Part shown: positions 7,146 through 8,500 of the stretch, piece by piece
How positions within the stretch are numbered: the first letter of the stretch is position 1
Layout of the letters: every line of letters starts with the position of its first letter
Assembly: GCA_001796525.1 (NCBI GenBank)
Contig: MGMT01000056.1
Span: forward strand, 1 to 8,500
Length of the DNA: 8,500 nucleotides
Direction: 5' to 3'
DNA from: Chloroflexi bacterium RBG_13_51_52
GTDB lineage: Bacteria > Chloroflexota > Dehalococcoidia > Dehalococcoidales > RBG-16-60-22
Program-made: the position numbers and the translations under genes
Notes under the pieces: generated by a model
What the model was told of the DNA's origin: nothing
What the model saw: the letters and a program-made list of their open reading frames with translations, nothing else
The model's database searches: none

Positions 7146-7340
7146 CTATCTATCGATTTCTGCGTTGAAAAAGGCAAGGAAAAATAATATCAATACGCCG
7201 AATAGCGCGAATGTTCCGAAGGTAAGATTCCCGAAGACCCATAGCGTGCTCCAGGCAGCCAGGTTGGCGTTAGTATAAAAAAGCCCGATGCCCCCTGAAA
7301 TCAGGAATACTAAACCGAATAGCATAAAGAGTAAAAACAT
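7146..7340 (-). CDS. Small two-helix membrane protein of unknown function
   Basis: The 64-residue hydrophobic protein has two predicted transmembrane helices, about residues 1-22 and 33-58, joined by a short loop with Asn/Trp residues. A charged NAEIDR tail closes it. There are no cysteines or recognisable catalytic motifs, and I do not recognise a family. The first ATG is chosen because GAGGG lies upstream on the minus strand (within 7351-7346) at a usable distance; the next in-frame Met (residue 6) has none. Support for a real gene comes from a full-consensus promoter located 32 bases upstream. It is followed by rsmI in the same orientation after 132 bases, with a separate promoter between them and no clear terminator, so readthrough into that operon is possible. 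Confidence 0.72.
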   Translation of the reverse strand: MFLLFMLFGLVFLISGGIGLFYTNANLAAWSTLWVFGNLTFGTFALFGVLILFFLAFFNAEIDR

Positions 7341-7371
7341 GCTCCACCCTCAAGATGTTCTGTGTGTCCGA

Positions 7372-7400
7372 ATTATATAGTTCATGTATCGAATTGTCAA
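7372..7400 (-). promoter_or_regulatory. Full-consensus sigma-70 promoter of the small membrane protein gene
   Basis: TTGACA (7400-7395), a 17-base spacer and TATAAT (7377-7372) on the minus strand match the sigma-70/sigma-A consensus at all twelve hexamer positions with the optimal spacing. The expected start is near 7365, leaving a leader of about 25 bases before the ATG at 7340. It diverges from the guaB3-like gene promoter, with about 70 bases between the two elements. Confidence 0.82.
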
Positions 7401-7468
7401 CCTGTCGAGAAAAAATTCTTATTTACGGGTGGACAAAAGAAATGAATCAACCCATAGAAAACTCTTTA

Positions 7469-7498
7469 TTGCAAAATATTTAAAAATTTTGTTATAAT
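7469..7498 (+). promoter_or_regulatory. Promoter of the guaB3-like gene
   Basis: TTGCAA (7469-7474, 4 of 6 consensus), an 18-base spacer and a perfect TATAAT (7493-7498) lie immediately before the gene. With a normal distance from the -10, transcription starts near 7505-7506, only six or seven bases ahead of the ATG at 7512. The mRNA would therefore be nearly leaderless. Confidence 0.62.
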
Positions 7499-7503
7499 AA
7501 ATA

Positions 7504-7517
7504 GCACATATATGTGC
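7504..7517. promoter_or_regulatory. Perfect 14-bp palindrome over the guaB3 transcript start and start codon
   Basis: GCACATATATGTGC reads identically on both strands and includes the predicted transcription start and the ATG (7512-7514). Its place just after the -10 box is that of a repressor operator that would block initiation. Chance and codon constraint (Met-Cys) are the alternatives. No regulator gene adjoins it, so the binding protein, if any, is unknown. Confidence 0.45.
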
Positions 7518-8500
7518 AGCGCTAAAGCGTCTCCAAAGTTGAAACAGCTCCGTCAGTCCTACGGCTTTGACGAAGTAGCCATTGTGCCCGGGGATGTTAC
7601 TCTCAATCCCGACCAGACCAACACCGAATTCCGCATTAGCGATATCACTTTCTCGATTCCTTTCATTACCTCCGCCATGGACTCCGTCGTCGATGTAAAG
7701 CTGGCGATTCAAATCAACAAAATGGGCGGTCTCGGCGTTCTTAATCTTGACGGCATCCAGTCGCGTTACGATAATCCTGATGAAGTCCTGGAAAAAATCG
7801 CCAAAGCAAGCGACTCCGAAGTGACCGCTTTAATGCAGAAAATCTACAAAGAGCCGATTAAAGACAATCTCGTCGGCGATAGGGTAAAAGCTATTAAAGC
7901 AGCCGGCGCTGTCTGCGCCATATCGCTGATTCCCGCCAATACCAAGCGTTTGGCTCCCATCGTTGAAGAGTCTGGCGGCGATATCCTAGTCGTGCAGTCT
8001 ACCGTTACCAGCGCCCGTCATATCTCCAAGAGCTACCACGGTCTTGTTTTCTCTGAGTTGACTGACCAGATAAAAATGCCGATTGTCGTCGGCAACTGCG
8101 TCAGCTACAACGCCTGCCTTGAACTGATGAGGACGGGAATCGCCGGAGTACTGGTGGGTGTCGGCCCCGGCGCTGCCTGTACCAGTAGGGAAGTGCTCGG
8201 CATCGGCGTCCCCCAGATAACCGCTACTATCGACTGCGCGGCTGCCCGCGATGAATACTTTAAGGAGTCCGGTAAATATGTGCCGATAATAACCGATGGC
8301 GGTCTGCGCAAAGGCGGCGATATCTGCAAGGCTTTTGCTGCCGGCACCGATGCCGTGATGATAGGCTCGCCCATTGCCCAGACCAAAGAGGCTCCCGGTC
8401 GCGGCTATCACTGGGGCATGTCTCACCCCCACCCCGCTTTGCCGAGGGGCACCAGAATAAGAGTGGGTACGAACACCACTTTACAAAAACTCCTCTTCGG
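7512..8500 (+). CDS. guaB3: GuaB3-type IMP dehydrogenase family protein (3' truncated by window edge)
   Basis: The frame is open to the right edge (329 codons); family members have roughly 375-390 residues, so some 50 are missing. The TIM-barrel hallmarks are AIVPGD near the N-terminus, PFITSAMDSV, GGLGVLN, the catalytic loop GPGAACTSR with the nucleophilic cysteine C223, and the phosphate-binding ITDGGLRKGGD (D262). After GGLGVLN there is a helical linker instead of the paired CBS domains of GuaB. That architecture and the late WGMSHPHPALPRG segment (301-313) point to the GuaB3 group. IMP dehydrogenases oxidise IMP to XMP with NAD in guanine nucleotide synthesis; some relatives are GMP reductases. 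The kept Cys makes enzymatic activity likely, but the direction is unproven. No SD is seen; the ATG lies at the predicted 5' end of the mRNA. Confidence 0.9.
   Translation, partial: MCSAKASPKLKQLRQSYGFDEVAIVPGDVTLNPDQTNTEFRISDITFSIPFITSAMDSVVDVKLAIQINKMGGLGVLNLDGIQSRYDNPDEVLEKIAKASDSEVTALMQKIYKEPIKDNLVGDRVKAIKAAGAVCAISLIPANTKRLAPIVEESGGDILVVQSTVTSARHISKSYHGLVFSELTDQIKMPIVVGNCVSYNACLELMRTGIAGVLVGVGPGAACTSREVLGIGVPQITATIDCAAARDEYFKESGKYVPIITDGGLRKGGDICKAFAAGTDAVMIGSPIAQTKEAPGRGYHWGMSHPHPALPRGTRIRVGTNTTLQKLLF

Noticed and set aside
7986..8432. Open minus-strand frames opposite the guaB3-like gene
   Set aside because: The plus-strand frame has full IMP dehydrogenase family motifs; these frames have none and lack ribosome binding sites.

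Overview
This is a bacterial window of ordinary housekeeping content with short intergenic gaps. It holds eight protein genes on both strands and no rRNA, tRNA, CRISPR array, transposase or phage gene that I can see. GC content looks close to 50 percent and the intergenic DNA is AT-rich. The gene set (FtsH, a lone MoaE, a trans-prenyl synthase, MetG, RsmI and a GuaB3-type IMP dehydrogenase relative) and the sequence style fit a Chloroflexota/Dehalococcoidia-like bacterium. That placement is an inference from memory of such genomes, not something a search has shown.

Layout. Positions 3-533 (+) hold the C-terminal part of an HD-GYP phosphohydrolase whose start lies outside the window. A 259-base AT-rich gap carries an extended -10 promoter for ftsH (793-2733, +), an intact membrane AAA+ protease. 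A stand-alone moaE (2783-3187, +) follows and converges on a four-gene minus-strand operon. The gap between the convergent genes (3188-3307) contains a possible terminator hairpin and a degenerate 7-base periodic repeat. In transcription order the minus operon is rsmI (7013-6156), a 70-residue CxxC protein (6144-5932), metG (5921-4260) and a polyprenyl synthase (4270-3308). Its gaps are 11 and 10 bases, followed by an 11-base overlap. A good promoter lies at 7067-7039. Further right is a 64-residue two-helix membrane protein (7340-7146, -) behind a promoter that matches the sigma-70 consensus at every hexamer position. Divergent from it is the guaB3-like gene (7512 to beyond 8500, +), which appears nearly leaderless and has a perfect 14-base palindrome across its predicted transcript start and start codon.

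Functionally, the minus operon combines rRNA modification, tRNA charging and isoprenoid chain synthesis, a mixed growth-linked set. No new defence or mobile system is evident. The items most worth a second look are the guaB3 start-site palindrome, the small membrane protein with its full-consensus promoter, the uncharacterised CxxC cistron just upstream of an SD-less metG, and the heptamer-phased repeat between the convergent genes.
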